Assembly (NCBI RefSeq): GCF_041361465.1
Contig: NZ_JBGKAC010000001.1
Span: 2,294,001 to 2,358,000 of the forward strand
DNA: 64,000 bases
Direction of reading: 5' to 3'
DNA from: Halobaculum sp. MBLA0143
GTDB lineage: Archaea > Halobacteriota > Halobacteria > Halobacteriales > Haloferacaceae
Made by a program: the position numbers and the translations under genes. The notes below the pieces were generated by a model. It searched no databases. It was not told the origin of the DNA and worked only from the letters and a program-made list of their open reading frames with translations. Shown one piece after another: positions 25,788 to 33,977 of this stretch (position 1 is the stretch's first letter; every line of letters starts with the position of its first letter).

Positions 25788-26660
25788 ATGGACGAACGCG
25801 AGGCGCTGTCGTTGTTGGCGGCGGAGCTGCCGACGGCCGGCGACGACGCCGCCGTCGTGGACGGCAGCGTGTTGACGACGGACATGCTCCACGAGACGAC
25901 GGACTTCCCCGACGGCGTGACCCGTGCCACGGCGGGTTGGCGAGCGGTCGGCGCCTCGCTGTCGGACCTGGCGGCGACGGGGGCGGAGGCAGTCGCGGCC
26001 GTCGCCGTCTACGGCGCCCCGGGGTTCGAGGCCGACGAGCTCCGCGAGTTCCTTCGGGGGGCACGCGAGGTGTGTGAGAGCGTCGACGCGGAGTACGTCG
26101 GCGGGGACTTAGACGAGACGGCGGAGTTCACCCTGGCGACGACGGCGCTGGGCCGGACGACGGACGCGGGGCCGCTCGGGCGGTCGGGAGCCACCGTCGG
26201 TGACGCCGTCTGTGTCACTGGTCGACTGGGCCGCACCGCGGCCGCCCTCTCGTGTTTCGCCGACGGGGAGACCGAACGAGGCAACGAGCTGTTCCGGTTC
26301 CCGCCGCGGGTGGCCGCCGGCGTCGCGCTCGCTCCGCACGCCACCGCGGGGATGGACGTGAGCGACGGGCTGGCGCGGTCACTCCACCAGATGGCCGCGG
26401 CCGGCGACTGCGGGTTCGCCGTCGACGGCGACAACGTGCCGATCCACCCCGCAGTGACGGGGGAGCCGTCCGAGCGGCTCCGGGCCGCGACGACCGTCGG
26501 GGAGGACTTCGAACTCCTCGTGACCGTGCCGGCCGAGGGGGTGGCCGACGCCCGAGCGGCGTCGCCGGTCAACCTGACGGTCGTCGGCGAGGTGACCGAG
26601 TCGGGCGTCACACTGGACGGAGAGCCGATGGCCGACGAAGGGTGGAGCCACGGCGGCTAG
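25788..26660 (+). CDS. thiL: Thiamine-monophosphate kinase
   Basis: A 290-residue enzyme that phosphorylates TMP to thiamine diphosphate. Family motifs are GDDAAVVDG near residue 20, TTDMLHETTDFP, SLSDLAATGAEAVAAV, GGDLDE, CVTGRLGRTAAAL and GMDVSDGLARSLHQM; GEDFELLVTV is present near the end. The ATG at 25788 gives a slightly short N-terminus, but it keeps the first conserved strand. Its stop overlaps the convergent site-2 protease gene by four bases. The thiamine-binding gene at 16.6 kb is a thematic but unlinked partner. Confidence 0.94.
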   Translation: MDEREALSLLAAELPTAGDDAAVVDGSVLTTDMLHETTDFPDGVTRATAGWRAVGASLSDLAATGAEAVAAVAVYGAPGFEADELREFLRGAREVCESVDAEYVGGDLDETAEFTLATTALGRTTDAGPLGRSGATVGDAVCVTGRLGRTAAALSCFADGETERGNELFRFPPRVAAGVALAPHATAGMDVSDGLARSLHQMAAAGDCGFAVDGDNVPIHPAVTGEPSERLRAATTVGEDFELLVTVPAEGVADARAASPVNLTVVGEVTESGVTLDGEPMADEGWSHGG

Positions 26661-27793
26661 ATCGTCGCCACTTCGATGGGGACGAGCATGAAACAGAGGA
26701 GTCCGGCGAGGAAGGTGAACAGCCCGACGGCGACACGGCGGCTGTCCAGCTCCGTGTCGTCGATGGGGTGTGCCGGGCCGCGGTAGGCGATGAACGCGGC
26801 GAACACGCCCCAGAACGCCCACAGCCCGACGGACTCGTTGAGACTGAGCCCACGGACGAAGTGCAGGTACCCGGAGACGGCGAACAACGCCACCGGGACG
26901 AGCGCGGCGATCCGTTCCTGGTGTCGGCCGGCGATGGCTCGGAGGATGTGGCCGCCGTCCAGTTGGCCGACCGGCAGCAGGTTCAGGAGTGTGAAGAACA
27001 TCCCGATCCAGCCGCCCATGATCACCGGGTGGGTGACCTGTGTCGCGGAGTCGTACCCGGTCGGCTGGCCGAGCACGGTCGCGATCAGGTCGAGCAACGG
27101 CGGATTGTTGAACACGATCACCTGGGTGCCGGCCGAGACCGTCCCCGGCGGCACCTCCATCGGCCCCAACAGGAGCCCGATGGCGGTGACGACGACGGTC
27201 GCCGCCAGCCCGGCCAACGGGCCGGCGACCCCGATGTCGAACAACGCCTCTCGGTCGGGCATCCGGCTGCGCATCCGAATGATCGCTCCCATCGTCCCGA
27301 ACGGGAGGAAGAAGGGGATGACGTACGGGAGCGACACGTCGACGCCGTGGTACCGTCCCATCACGTAGTGGCCGAGTTCGTGTGTCATCAACACCCCCAG
27401 GACGGCGGCGGTGAACGGCCACGCCTCCAACGCCGCCAGAGGGTTGCTCGTCAGCTCCGACACGGGGATGTAGTACCACCCCACGGCGCCGACGAGCAGC
27501 GTGCTGAGTATCGTGGCGAAGAACAGCCCGATGTTGACCCACGGGACGCCCTGGACTCCGGTGGAGTACTCGCGGGCGACGATCACGTCCCGGCCCGTGC
27601 CCGTGTCGGTGGTCTGTACGTCGTAGCCGAGTTCCCTGAACGGCTCCCACAGCCGTTCGAGTAGTTCCCGCTCGGACACCTCGGAGACGCCGTAGTAGAC
27701 GATCCGTTTGCCGTCGCTCCGGATCTGTGTCAGGTGGAACACGTCGTCCAACTCCGGCGGGCGGGGGGCCGACTCTGGGTCCGCGGCACTCAT
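26657..27793 (-). CDS. Site-2 protease (M50 family)
   Basis: A 378-residue intramembrane metalloprotease. The zinc motif HELGH is in VLMTHELGHYVMGRYHG, and the second metal ligand is the Asp in LLPVGQLDGGHILRAI. There are about seven membrane segments. The soluble N-terminal 100 residues (DVFHLTQIRSDGKRIVYYG) are typical of haloarchaeal and plant EGY-like members. Substrates are unknown; family members release membrane-bound regulators. The start MSAADPES is favoured over one 13 codons upstream. Confidence 0.92.
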   Translation of the reverse strand: MSAADPESAPRPPELDDVFHLTQIRSDGKRIVYYGVSEVSERELLERLWEPFRELGYDVQTTDTGTGRDVIVAREYSTGVQGVPWVNIGLFFATILSTLLVGAVGWYYIPVSELTSNPLAALEAWPFTAAVLGVLMTHELGHYVMGRYHGVDVSLPYVIPFFLPFGTMGAIIRMRSRMPDREALFDIGVAGPLAGLAATVVVTAIGLLLGPMEVPPGTVSAGTQVIVFNNPPLLDLIATVLGQPTGYDSATQVTHPVIMGGWIGMFFTLLNLLPVGQLDGGHILRAIAGRHQERIAALVPVALFAVSGYLHFVRGLSLNESVGLWAFWGVFAAFIAYRGPAHPIDDTELDSRRVAVGLFTFLAGLLCFMLVPIEVATI

Positions 27794-27877
27794 CGTACTT
27801 CTTTGGCTACGGACGATCAAAAGTCCTCGCACGAGGCCGAACTGCGACGGGAGACCGCGGGGACCGTGCTGTCGCCG

Positions 27878-28147
27878 CTACGCCTCGGCCGGCTCGATTC
27901 GCCAGGTTGTCGCACCCGTGTACGACCACTTCTCGACGGTGAGTTCCGTCGCGGATTCGCTGAGCTTCACCATCAGGGCGCCGATCTCTTTCGGGGAGAG
28001 ACCGACGTCGTCTGCGATGAACTTGCTCTTGAAGTACAGTTCACCGTCCTCGACACGGTCGAGGAGGTACTGCTTCAGCTGGGTCTCCTTGGAGGAGTCG
28101 TCCGTCTCGGCGGTGGAGGGGTCTGCCGTAGTGCTCATGGGCTTCAC
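27878..28147 (-). CDS. Small conserved winged-helix-like protein (DUF7123-like)
   Basis: An 89-residue protein. After an unstructured start comes a helical core, KQYLLDRVEDGELYFKSKFIADDVGLSPKEIGALMVKL, then LTVEKWSYTGATTWRIEPA. The pattern resembles a winged helix-turn-helix. The first ATG (MKPMSTTAD) lies 27 nt from a TATA box and is preferred; a second ATG three codons later is possible. Highly conserved in haloarchaea; its role is probably in regulation, which is inference. Confidence 0.85.
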   Translation of the reverse strand: MKPMSTTADPSTAETDDSSKETQLKQYLLDRVEDGELYFKSKFIADDVGLSPKEIGALMVKLSESATELTVEKWSYTGATTWRIEPAEA

Positions 28148-28449
28148 TCCCGGCTACACCCCAGAGGGTGTTATAAATCCCAGAACGTTCGGCGACGTTC
28201 GGTTCTGTTCGGCCGGTTTGTCGCCCAAAATGGTGAAAACCGAACAGTTTATCGACGTGCGAGAGCCGTCGAGACGTTTTACAACTGTCTCTCGTTGTTT
28301 CTTTCTCTGGATCGTTGTGGTCGGCCGTCAGACAGTGTTCACCCCCGGGAGTGAGAAAACAATCGGCTTCGGCCGAGTCGTGTTCCGCGGCGCGCGACAC
28401 GACCGGGCGTGCCCGACGCCGTGTTCGCTCGTACACGTGTTGTGACAAC
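28148..28449. other. Intergenic region with promoter of the DUF7123-like gene
   Basis: This stretch of about 300 bp holds the TATA box at 28171-28177 and several GTTCGG/CCGAAC elements (28187-28260) that can pair with one another. No gene is seen in the rest. Confidence 0.5.
28171..28177 (-). promoter_or_regulatory. TATA box of the DUF7123-like gene
   Basis: It reads TTTATAA on the minus strand, centred 27 nt before the ATG at 28147. This supports that start and a leaderless mRNA. Confidence 0.6.
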
Positions 28450-29220
28450 TCACTCGTGCTCGTGAGTCCAGAACTCGTCCGAGACGGTGGTCTCCTTCTT
28501 GAAGATGGGCACCTCGGACTTCAGCCGGTCGATCCCGTCGGAGACGGTCTCGAACGCCTCCTCCCGGTGGCCGGCGAGGACGACGACGAACACGATGTCT
28601 TCACCGTCCGGGATCACGCCGACACGGTGGTGCGTCCACACGCCGAACACTCCGTCGCGGGCCGCCAGCTCCGCCTCGATCTCGGCGAGGCGGCGCTCTG
28701 CGACCTCGTCGTACCGCTCGAACGCGAGGTGTGTGGTGCGGTCGTCGTCCGGGCCGTCCTTCGCCCGGACCCGTCCGGTGAACGTCGCCAGCGCCCCCGA
28801 GCGGTCTGTCCCCTCGGCGTCCTTCGCCCGGGCGACCAACGACGCCAACGTGACGTACGGCTCGACCGACCGGACGGTCTCGGCGAGTTCCGCCGCGGAC
28901 AGCTCCCCGGCCGCCTCGACGCGCCGGACGACTCGACCCGGGACCTCGCGGTCGCCGACGACGACCGTCGGGAGCCGGAGTCGAGAGAAGCCGGCGACGA
29001 GCGCGTGGTCGTACTCCGGCGCGAGGCGGTCCAGGACGGCCGAGAAACTGTCGTCCGTCGCGCGGGTCTGGCGGTCGCCGTCCGGCGAGAGCGTCACCGT
29101 CACGGCCCCCGTCTCGGGGGCGGGGACCTCGCCGGCGACGACCGTCGCCGTCCGGCCGTCCAGTCGCTCGGCGACGGCGGCGAGATCCGGCTCGGCGCCG
29201 ACGACACTCAGGGTCTGCAC
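28450..29220 (-). CDS. moaE: Molybdopterin synthase catalytic subunit with N-terminal extension
   Basis: A 256-residue protein starting with GTG (VQTLSVVGAEPDL). Residues about 130-256 form a MoaE domain: GALATFTGRVRAKDG, LAFERYDEVAERRLAEIE, WTHHRVGVIPDGEDIVFVV and PIFKKETT with the catalytic lysine. The first 120 residues recall a MobB-like domain, but no P-loop is visible, so it probably does not bind GTP. This two-domain form is known in haloarchaea. MoaE makes molybdopterin from precursor Z; the sulfur-carrier MoaD is elsewhere. Confidence 0.88.
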   Translation of the reverse strand: MQTLSVVGAEPDLAAVAERLDGRTATVVAGEVPAPETGAVTVTLSPDGDRQTRATDDSFSAVLDRLAPEYDHALVAGFSRLRLPTVVVGDREVPGRVVRRVEAAGELSAAELAETVRSVEPYVTLASLVARAKDAEGTDRSGALATFTGRVRAKDGPDDDRTTHLAFERYDEVAERRLAEIEAELAARDGVFGVWTHHRVGVIPDGEDIVFVVVLAGHREEAFETVSDGIDRLKSEVPIFKKETTVSDEFWTHEHE

Positions 29221-29245
29221 ACCACGACAACGGCGCGGGAGGCTG

Positions 29246-29974
29246 TTAGCCCTTACGTGCGACGTCGACGACGAGACACTCGTCGGCGCCGCGTTGGAAC
29301 TCGAAGTCGACAGACCGAATCTCAGGGTCGTGGCCGGCCCGTTCCAGTTCGAGCAGGAGGTCGTCCAACCCCTCGTACCGGTGCGTGGAGAAGTCGACGA
29401 GCGGGAACACCCGTACCTCGCCGCGGGCGACCCGGCACAGCTCCCTGATCGCGGCGACGTGGAACCCGTGGTCGAACTCCCCGGCGTACAGACACAGGAG
29501 GTGAGAACAACAGACCAGGTCGAAGCTGTCGTCCGGGAACGGGAGGTTCGGGAGTGCCGCCGGGAGATACCGGCCGGGGTTGTCATCGTAGTCGGCGAGG
29601 AATCGGCCGAGCGCGCTCCACCGGTGGCTCGCCAGGTCGTCGGTTCCGTCGTACGTCTCCCACACGTACAGGTCCTCCACGCCGTCCAGGGCCGCGACCG
29701 CCCGGCGAAGGTCACGGCGGCCCCGGGCCGCGACCGTCTCGGTGTCGGCACCGTACACCGGATCGACTGCGTACGCGTCCGCGCCGCGCGCGACCGCACC
29801 GGCCGTGAACCCGCTGGCCCCGCCGGGGCAGTCGAGCACCCGCGCGCCGGACAGCTGCGACGGCTCCAGCCCGAACAGTCGGCTGTACTCGTCGAACGTC
29901 CGTCCGAGGAAGGCGACGCCGTCGATCTCGTAGGCGCGGTCGGGCTCCGCACGCTGCTCTGTGGAACACGCCAT
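29246..29974 (-). CDS. Class I SAM-dependent methyltransferase
   Basis: A 242-residue Rossmann-fold methyltransferase. Motif I is ARVLDCPGGASGFTAGAVARG, then the acidic AYAVDPVYG. Later motifs are LPFPDDSFDLVCCSHLLCLY and LCRVARGEVRVFPLVDF. The substrate cannot be predicted. MACSTEQRAEP is the preferred start; an ATG eight codons upstream is possible. It is upstream of moaE on the same strand with a gap of 25 nt, so co-transcription is likely. Confidence 0.82.
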   Translation of the reverse strand: MACSTEQRAEPDRAYEIDGVAFLGRTFDEYSRLFGLEPSQLSGARVLDCPGGASGFTAGAVARGADAYAVDPVYGADTETVAARGRRDLRRAVAALDGVEDLYVWETYDGTDDLASHRWSALGRFLADYDDNPGRYLPAALPNLPFPDDSFDLVCCSHLLCLYAGEFDHGFHVAAIRELCRVARGEVRVFPLVDFSTHRYEGLDDLLLELERAGHDPEIRSVDFEFQRGADECLVVDVARKG

Positions 29975-30073
29975 CAGTGTACATGTCTGTACATTCAAGG
30001 ATACAAAAGTCCTGTGTAGTCGGCCGGTGTCGCTTCGGGAATCTTAAGAGTGGATCGACGGTAGACGGGAGCG

Positions 30074-30787
30074 ATGAGAGTCGTACTGTCGCTCGGGGGG
30101 AGTGTGCTCGCGCCGGAACTGGACGGCGAGCGGGTGGCCAGCCACGCGGCGGCGGTCGAACGGCTCGTCCGCGACGGCTGTGACGTGGGTGTGGTCGTCG
30201 GCGGCGGCGGCGTGGCCCGGGAGTACATCGAGACGGGCAGAGAGATGGGCGCCAACGAGGTGGCGCTCGACCGCTTGGGAATCGACGTGACTCGGGTGAA
30301 CGCCAGACTGCTGCGGGCCGGCTTCGGGGAGGTCGCCGACCCGACGCTGGCGGCGGACTACGAGACGGCCGAGGCGGCGCTCGGGCGCGGTGAGACGGTG
30401 GTGATGGGCGGGGTGACCCCCGGCCAGACGACGGACGCCGTCGCGGCCGTGCTCGCGGAGTCCGTCGGCGCGGACCTGCTCGTGTACGGCACCGGCGCCG
30501 ACGGCGTGTACGACGCCGACCCGGCCGCCGACCCGGACGCGACGAAGTCCGACCGGCTGTCGCCGTCCGAACTCGTCGACCGTATCGCGCCGATGAGCCG
30601 CGACGCCGGCGCCTCCGCCCCGGTGGACCTGTTCGCCGCCAAGCTGATCGAACGCGCCGGAATGCGGACGGTCGTCTTGGACGGGACCGATCCCGACGCC
30701 GTCGCCGACGCCGTCCTCACGGGCGAGCACACCGGCACCGACGTCGTCCCGGAGGGCGGGGCGGAGCCGTCGTACTGGGCGCACTGA
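30074..30787 (+). CDS. pyrH: UMP kinase (archaeal type)
   Basis: A 237-residue amino-acid-kinase-fold enzyme that phosphorylates UMP. The start MRVVLSLGGSVLAPELD carries the ATP-binding GGS loop. GVVVGGGGVAREYI, MGGVTPGQTTDAVAAVLAE and YGTGADGVYDADP are as in archaeal PyrH. The length matches archaeal enzymes, shorter than the bacterial forms. It lies 45 nt upstream of lysS on the same strand, probably as an operon. Confidence 0.95.
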   Translation: MRVVLSLGGSVLAPELDGERVASHAAAVERLVRDGCDVGVVVGGGGVAREYIETGREMGANEVALDRLGIDVTRVNARLLRAGFGEVADPTLAADYETAEAALGRGETVVMGGVTPGQTTDAVAAVLAESVGADLLVYGTGADGVYDADPAADPDATKSDRLSPSELVDRIAPMSRDAGASAPVDLFAAKLIERAGMRTVVLDGTDPDAVADAVLTGEHTGTDVVPEGGAEPSYWAH

Positions 30788-30832
30788 GGCCGGACCGACA
30801 CACACACCCCCGAGGGGACCGTCGGTCGGAGT

Positions 30833-32539
30833 ATGAGCAGCCACGAGGCGAACGCGGCCGACGACGCCGCGGACGCGACCGCCGAGACCGACCTCTCGCC
30901 CGGGGTCGACGCAGACGAACCGGAGGGTGGCGAGACGGACCACCACGTGTTCTGGGCCGACGCCGTCGCCGACGAGATTCTGGCGCGCGACCCCGACGAA
31001 CCGATCGTGATCAAGGGCGGCGTCTCCCCGTCTGGGATCCCCCACCTCGGTCACTTCAACGAGATCCTCCGGGGGTACTTCGTCGCCGAGGTGCTCCGCG
31101 AGCGCGGGTACGCGGTCGAACAGGTGTTCACGAGCGACGACCGCGACGGCCTCCGGAAGGTGCCCCGGAACCTCGCCACCGAAGACTGGGAGATCGTCGG
31201 GCTGGGAGCCGTCGACGGCGGCGCGCTCGGGCGCAACCTCGGCGTACCGTACACGGACGTGCCGGACCCGTTCGGCGACTGTCACGACTCGTACGGCGAC
31301 CACTTCACGGCGCTCCTGCGGGACAGCGCCGACGCCATCGGCGTCCCCGTCGTCTTCGAGTCGAACACGGAACTGTACGAGTCCGGGCGGTTCGACGACG
31401 CCGTCGACACCGTGTTGTCGGACGACGACGCCGCCGCGGTGTTGTCGGAGTTCCAGGCGTCGGCGACGGCCGACGACGTGCCGTTCATGGCGCAGTGCCC
31501 GGAGTGTGACCGGCTGACGACGGACGTGTCCGACGTGAACTCGGACGACCGGACCGTCGCGTTCGCCTGCAGCGGGATGGAAGCCGGCGGCGACCAGATC
31601 GACGGCTGTGGCGCGGAGGGCCGGGTGTCGCTGCGCGACGGGAAGCTCCCCTGGCGGTTCGAGTGGCCGGCACAGTGGGAGACGCTGGGCGTCGACTTCG
31701 AGCCGTTCGGGAAGGACCACGCCGAAGGGTCGTGGCCCTCCGGCGAGGAGATCGTCCGTCGCGTGTTCGACGCAGAGCCGCCCGTCCCGTTCGTCTACGA
31801 GTGGTTCACGCTGGACGGGGAGGCGCTGTCGTCGTCGTCCGGCCACGTCGTCACCGTCCGGGAGGTGCTGGACCTGATCGGGCCGGAGGTGGTCAAGTAC
31901 TTCTTCCTCCGGAACCCCGGACGGGCGAAGGACTTCGACGTGAGCCGGCTGGACCAACTGGTCGACGAGTTCGACCGGTTCGAACGGCTCTACTTCGACG
32001 AGGAGGACGGGCCCGAGGAGTTGGAGGCGCTGGCGGACCGGGCGTACCCGTTGCTCGTCGACGAGGTGCGGCCAGACCGGGTCCGACTGCCGTACACCTT
32101 CGCGGCCGTGCTCGGGATGGTGGACGACCGGGAGTTCCGGGTGCAGATGGCCCGCGACGAGGGCCACTTCGAGGAGGACACCCCGGAGTGGGCGATCGAG
32201 GCGGCGCTCGAACGGGTGGAACGCGCCCGGCGGTGGGCCGAGCGGACGGACAACGCCTACAACTACCGGCTCCAACGGGACCTCCCGGCCCACGAGTTCG
32301 ACGACGCCACCGTCGCGGCGTTGGGCGATCTCGCCGACTTCGTCGCCGAGGGCCACGACGGCGAGGCGATTCAAGGCGAGGTGTACGAGGCGGCCAAGCG
32401 CCACGACGTGGACGTCGGCGAGTTCTTCCAGGCGGGCTACCGGCTGTTCTTCGACGACACACAGGGGCCGCGGCTGGGTGAGTTCCTGGGAGAGCTCGAA
32501 CGGGAGTTCGTCGTCGAACGGCTGCGCCGGGAGTCTTAG
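30833..32539 (+). CDS. lysS: Lysyl-tRNA synthetase, class I
   Basis: A 568-residue enzyme that charges tRNA-Lys. The class I HIGH-type motif is in GGVSPSGIPHLGHFNE, and the KMSKS counterpart is ALSSSSGH. Zinc-binding cysteines occur around CPECDRLT and FACSGMEAGGDQIDGCG. The length is as expected for archaeal class I LysRS, which replaces the class II enzyme of most bacteria. The first 30 residues are an acidic haloarchaeal extension. Confidence 0.96.
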   Translation: MSSHEANAADDAADATAETDLSPGVDADEPEGGETDHHVFWADAVADEILARDPDEPIVIKGGVSPSGIPHLGHFNEILRGYFVAEVLRERGYAVEQVFTSDDRDGLRKVPRNLATEDWEIVGLGAVDGGALGRNLGVPYTDVPDPFGDCHDSYGDHFTALLRDSADAIGVPVVFESNTELYESGRFDDAVDTVLSDDDAAAVLSEFQASATADDVPFMAQCPECDRLTTDVSDVNSDDRTVAFACSGMEAGGDQIDGCGAEGRVSLRDGKLPWRFEWPAQWETLGVDFEPFGKDHAEGSWPSGEEIVRRVFDAEPPVPFVYEWFTLDGEALSSSSGHVVTVREVLDLIGPEVVKYFFLRNPGRAKDFDVSRLDQLVDEFDRFERLYFDEEDGPEELEALADRAYPLLVDEVRPDRVRLPYTFAAVLGMVDDREFRVQMARDEGHFEEDTPEWAIEAALERVERARRWAERTDNAYNYRLQRDLPAHEFDDATVAALGDLADFVAEGHDGEAIQGEVYEAAKRHDVDVGEFFQAGYRLFFDDTQGPRLGEFLGELEREFVVERLRRES

Positions 32540-33138
32540 CTCAGGCCCAGCCGGGCGAGCCCGCGGCGTGCGAGTGCGCCGGTCGACAGCGAGGCGCCGA
32601 GGTACCAGACGAGCCAGAGTTTCACCGGGCCGATCACCGCCGCAGACCAGGCGACGGTGCCGACGACCGGCAGAACCACCGCGGCGGGGGCGACGGCGGC
32701 CGCCGGGGCCGCGAACGCCCACCGCAGCCAGATGAACGCCGGAACGGAGACCGCGGCGCTGTACGCCGCCGGGCGGAGATTCTCCGCGAGCGCCGTGAAC
32801 ATCTCCGAGCTGATCTCCTCTTGGACCGCCGGGTCCACGTCGCCGTCCGCCTCGGTGATCCGGTCGCGGAGCTGTTCGACCCGGTCGCGGGCCTGCTCGG
32901 CCCGGTCGCCGTCGCGGACGACCGCCCGGGCGAGCGCGCTCGTGACGCCGGAGGCGCCACCGAGCACGACGATCAACGCCGAGAACGGGAGCCAGACGGA
33001 CAGGGGGGCGAGCAGGCCGCCGACGCCGGCCACGACCAGCTCCCGCACCGGCGCGACGGCGTAGCCGGTGGCGAGCAGGAACGCTAACGACGCGACGAGT
33101 TTGTCGGTGAGCGTCCAGAGTCCAGACACACCAGCCAC
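32536..33138 (-). CDS. Membrane protein of the DUF106/EMC3 type
   Basis: A 200-residue protein with about four hydrophobic segments. After the first two helices is a charged helical stretch (GDRAEQARDRVEQLRDRITEADG) facing the cytoplasm, then IWLRWAFAAPAAAVAPAAVV and a last segment. This topology matches archaeal DUF106 proteins, members of the Oxa1/YidC/EMC3 insertase superfamily. Identification is by topology rather than strong motifs. It converges with lysS with a 4-bp overlap. Confidence 0.75.
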   Translation of the reverse strand: MAGVSGLWTLTDKLVASLAFLLATGYAVAPVRELVVAGVGGLLAPLSVWLPFSALIVVLGGASGVTSALARAVVRDGDRAEQARDRVEQLRDRITEADGDVDPAVQEEISSEMFTALAENLRPAAYSAAVSVPAFIWLRWAFAAPAAAVAPAAVVLPVVGTVAWSAAVIGPVKLWLVWYLGASLSTGALARRGLARLGLS

Positions 33139-33377
33139 TTGAGTCGGGACCGATTATAAAACTCCGGGCAGTGTCGCACGTGTCGGAACCCGGACGCTCG
33201 CTCGTCCGACGGGGCTTGCGGCCGTCGAGCGTGGGGCCTGCGAGTGTCGCCGTTCCGGCGTCGGCCACGGACGACCACCGGCGGGGGTACCGGCGGGTGG
33301 TGTCACGGTTCGCCGGAACACGCCTCGTGTCGCAGCGACCGAAACGCTTAGCCGGAGCGGCAGTGAATCTCGTACCG

Positions 33378-33944
33378 ATGCGGAAGAGCGGCCCGCCGCG
33401 TGGGCTCATCTCGTACCTGATGTTGGAGCTTCTGGAGGAGAAGCCGCGGTACGGCTACGAGATACTCAAGGAGATCGAGTCTATCAGCGGCGGCCACTGG
33501 GAACCCTCCTACGGCTCCGTCTACCCAGTGCTCCACAACTTCGAGGACGAAGGGTGGGCAGAGCGAATCGAGCGCGACGACGAGCCCGACCGGAAGTACT
33601 TCCGGCTGACGGACGTCGGCCGGGACCACCTCGCGGAGAAGCGAGGCGACTCCGGCGGCGACGCCCGAGAGTTCGCGGACGTAATTCTGGGCTTCTACCA
33701 CGTGTACGTCGCCTTCGCCACGGACGACCGGTTCGACGTGGACGACGCCGCGGAGGGCTGGCAGTTCGACGACGACCACTCCGCCTGGATCGCAGAACAG
33801 GTGATCCGTCACCACGAACGCGACTTCGGACCGTTCGAACGGATCGACGCCACCCCCGAGGAGTTCCACGGGGAGGAGCCACCGTCTCCCGAGGAGGGCG
33901 GCGACGCAGACGAGGCAGACGTGGAGACGGACGGCGGCCGGTGA
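33378..33944 (+). CDS. PadR-family transcriptional regulator
   Basis: A 188-residue regulator. The N-terminal winged helix is unmistakable: LISYLMLELLEEKPRYGYEILKEI, then WEPSYGSVYPVLHNFEDEGW and RKYFRLTDVGRDHL. The C-terminal part is helical and acidic and ends in a Glu-rich tail. PadR proteins are usually local repressors responding to small molecules; a target is not visible here. Confidence 0.92.
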   Translation: MRKSGPPRGLISYLMLELLEEKPRYGYEILKEIESISGGHWEPSYGSVYPVLHNFEDEGWAERIERDDEPDRKYFRLTDVGRDHLAEKRGDSGGDAREFADVILGFYHVYVAFATDDRFDVDDAAEGWQFDDDHSAWIAEQVIRHHERDFGPFERIDATPEEFHGEEPPSPEEGGDADEADVETDGGR

Positions 33945-33977
33945 GCGGTCGTCACCCACTGAGCCGGTCGGCGGTCG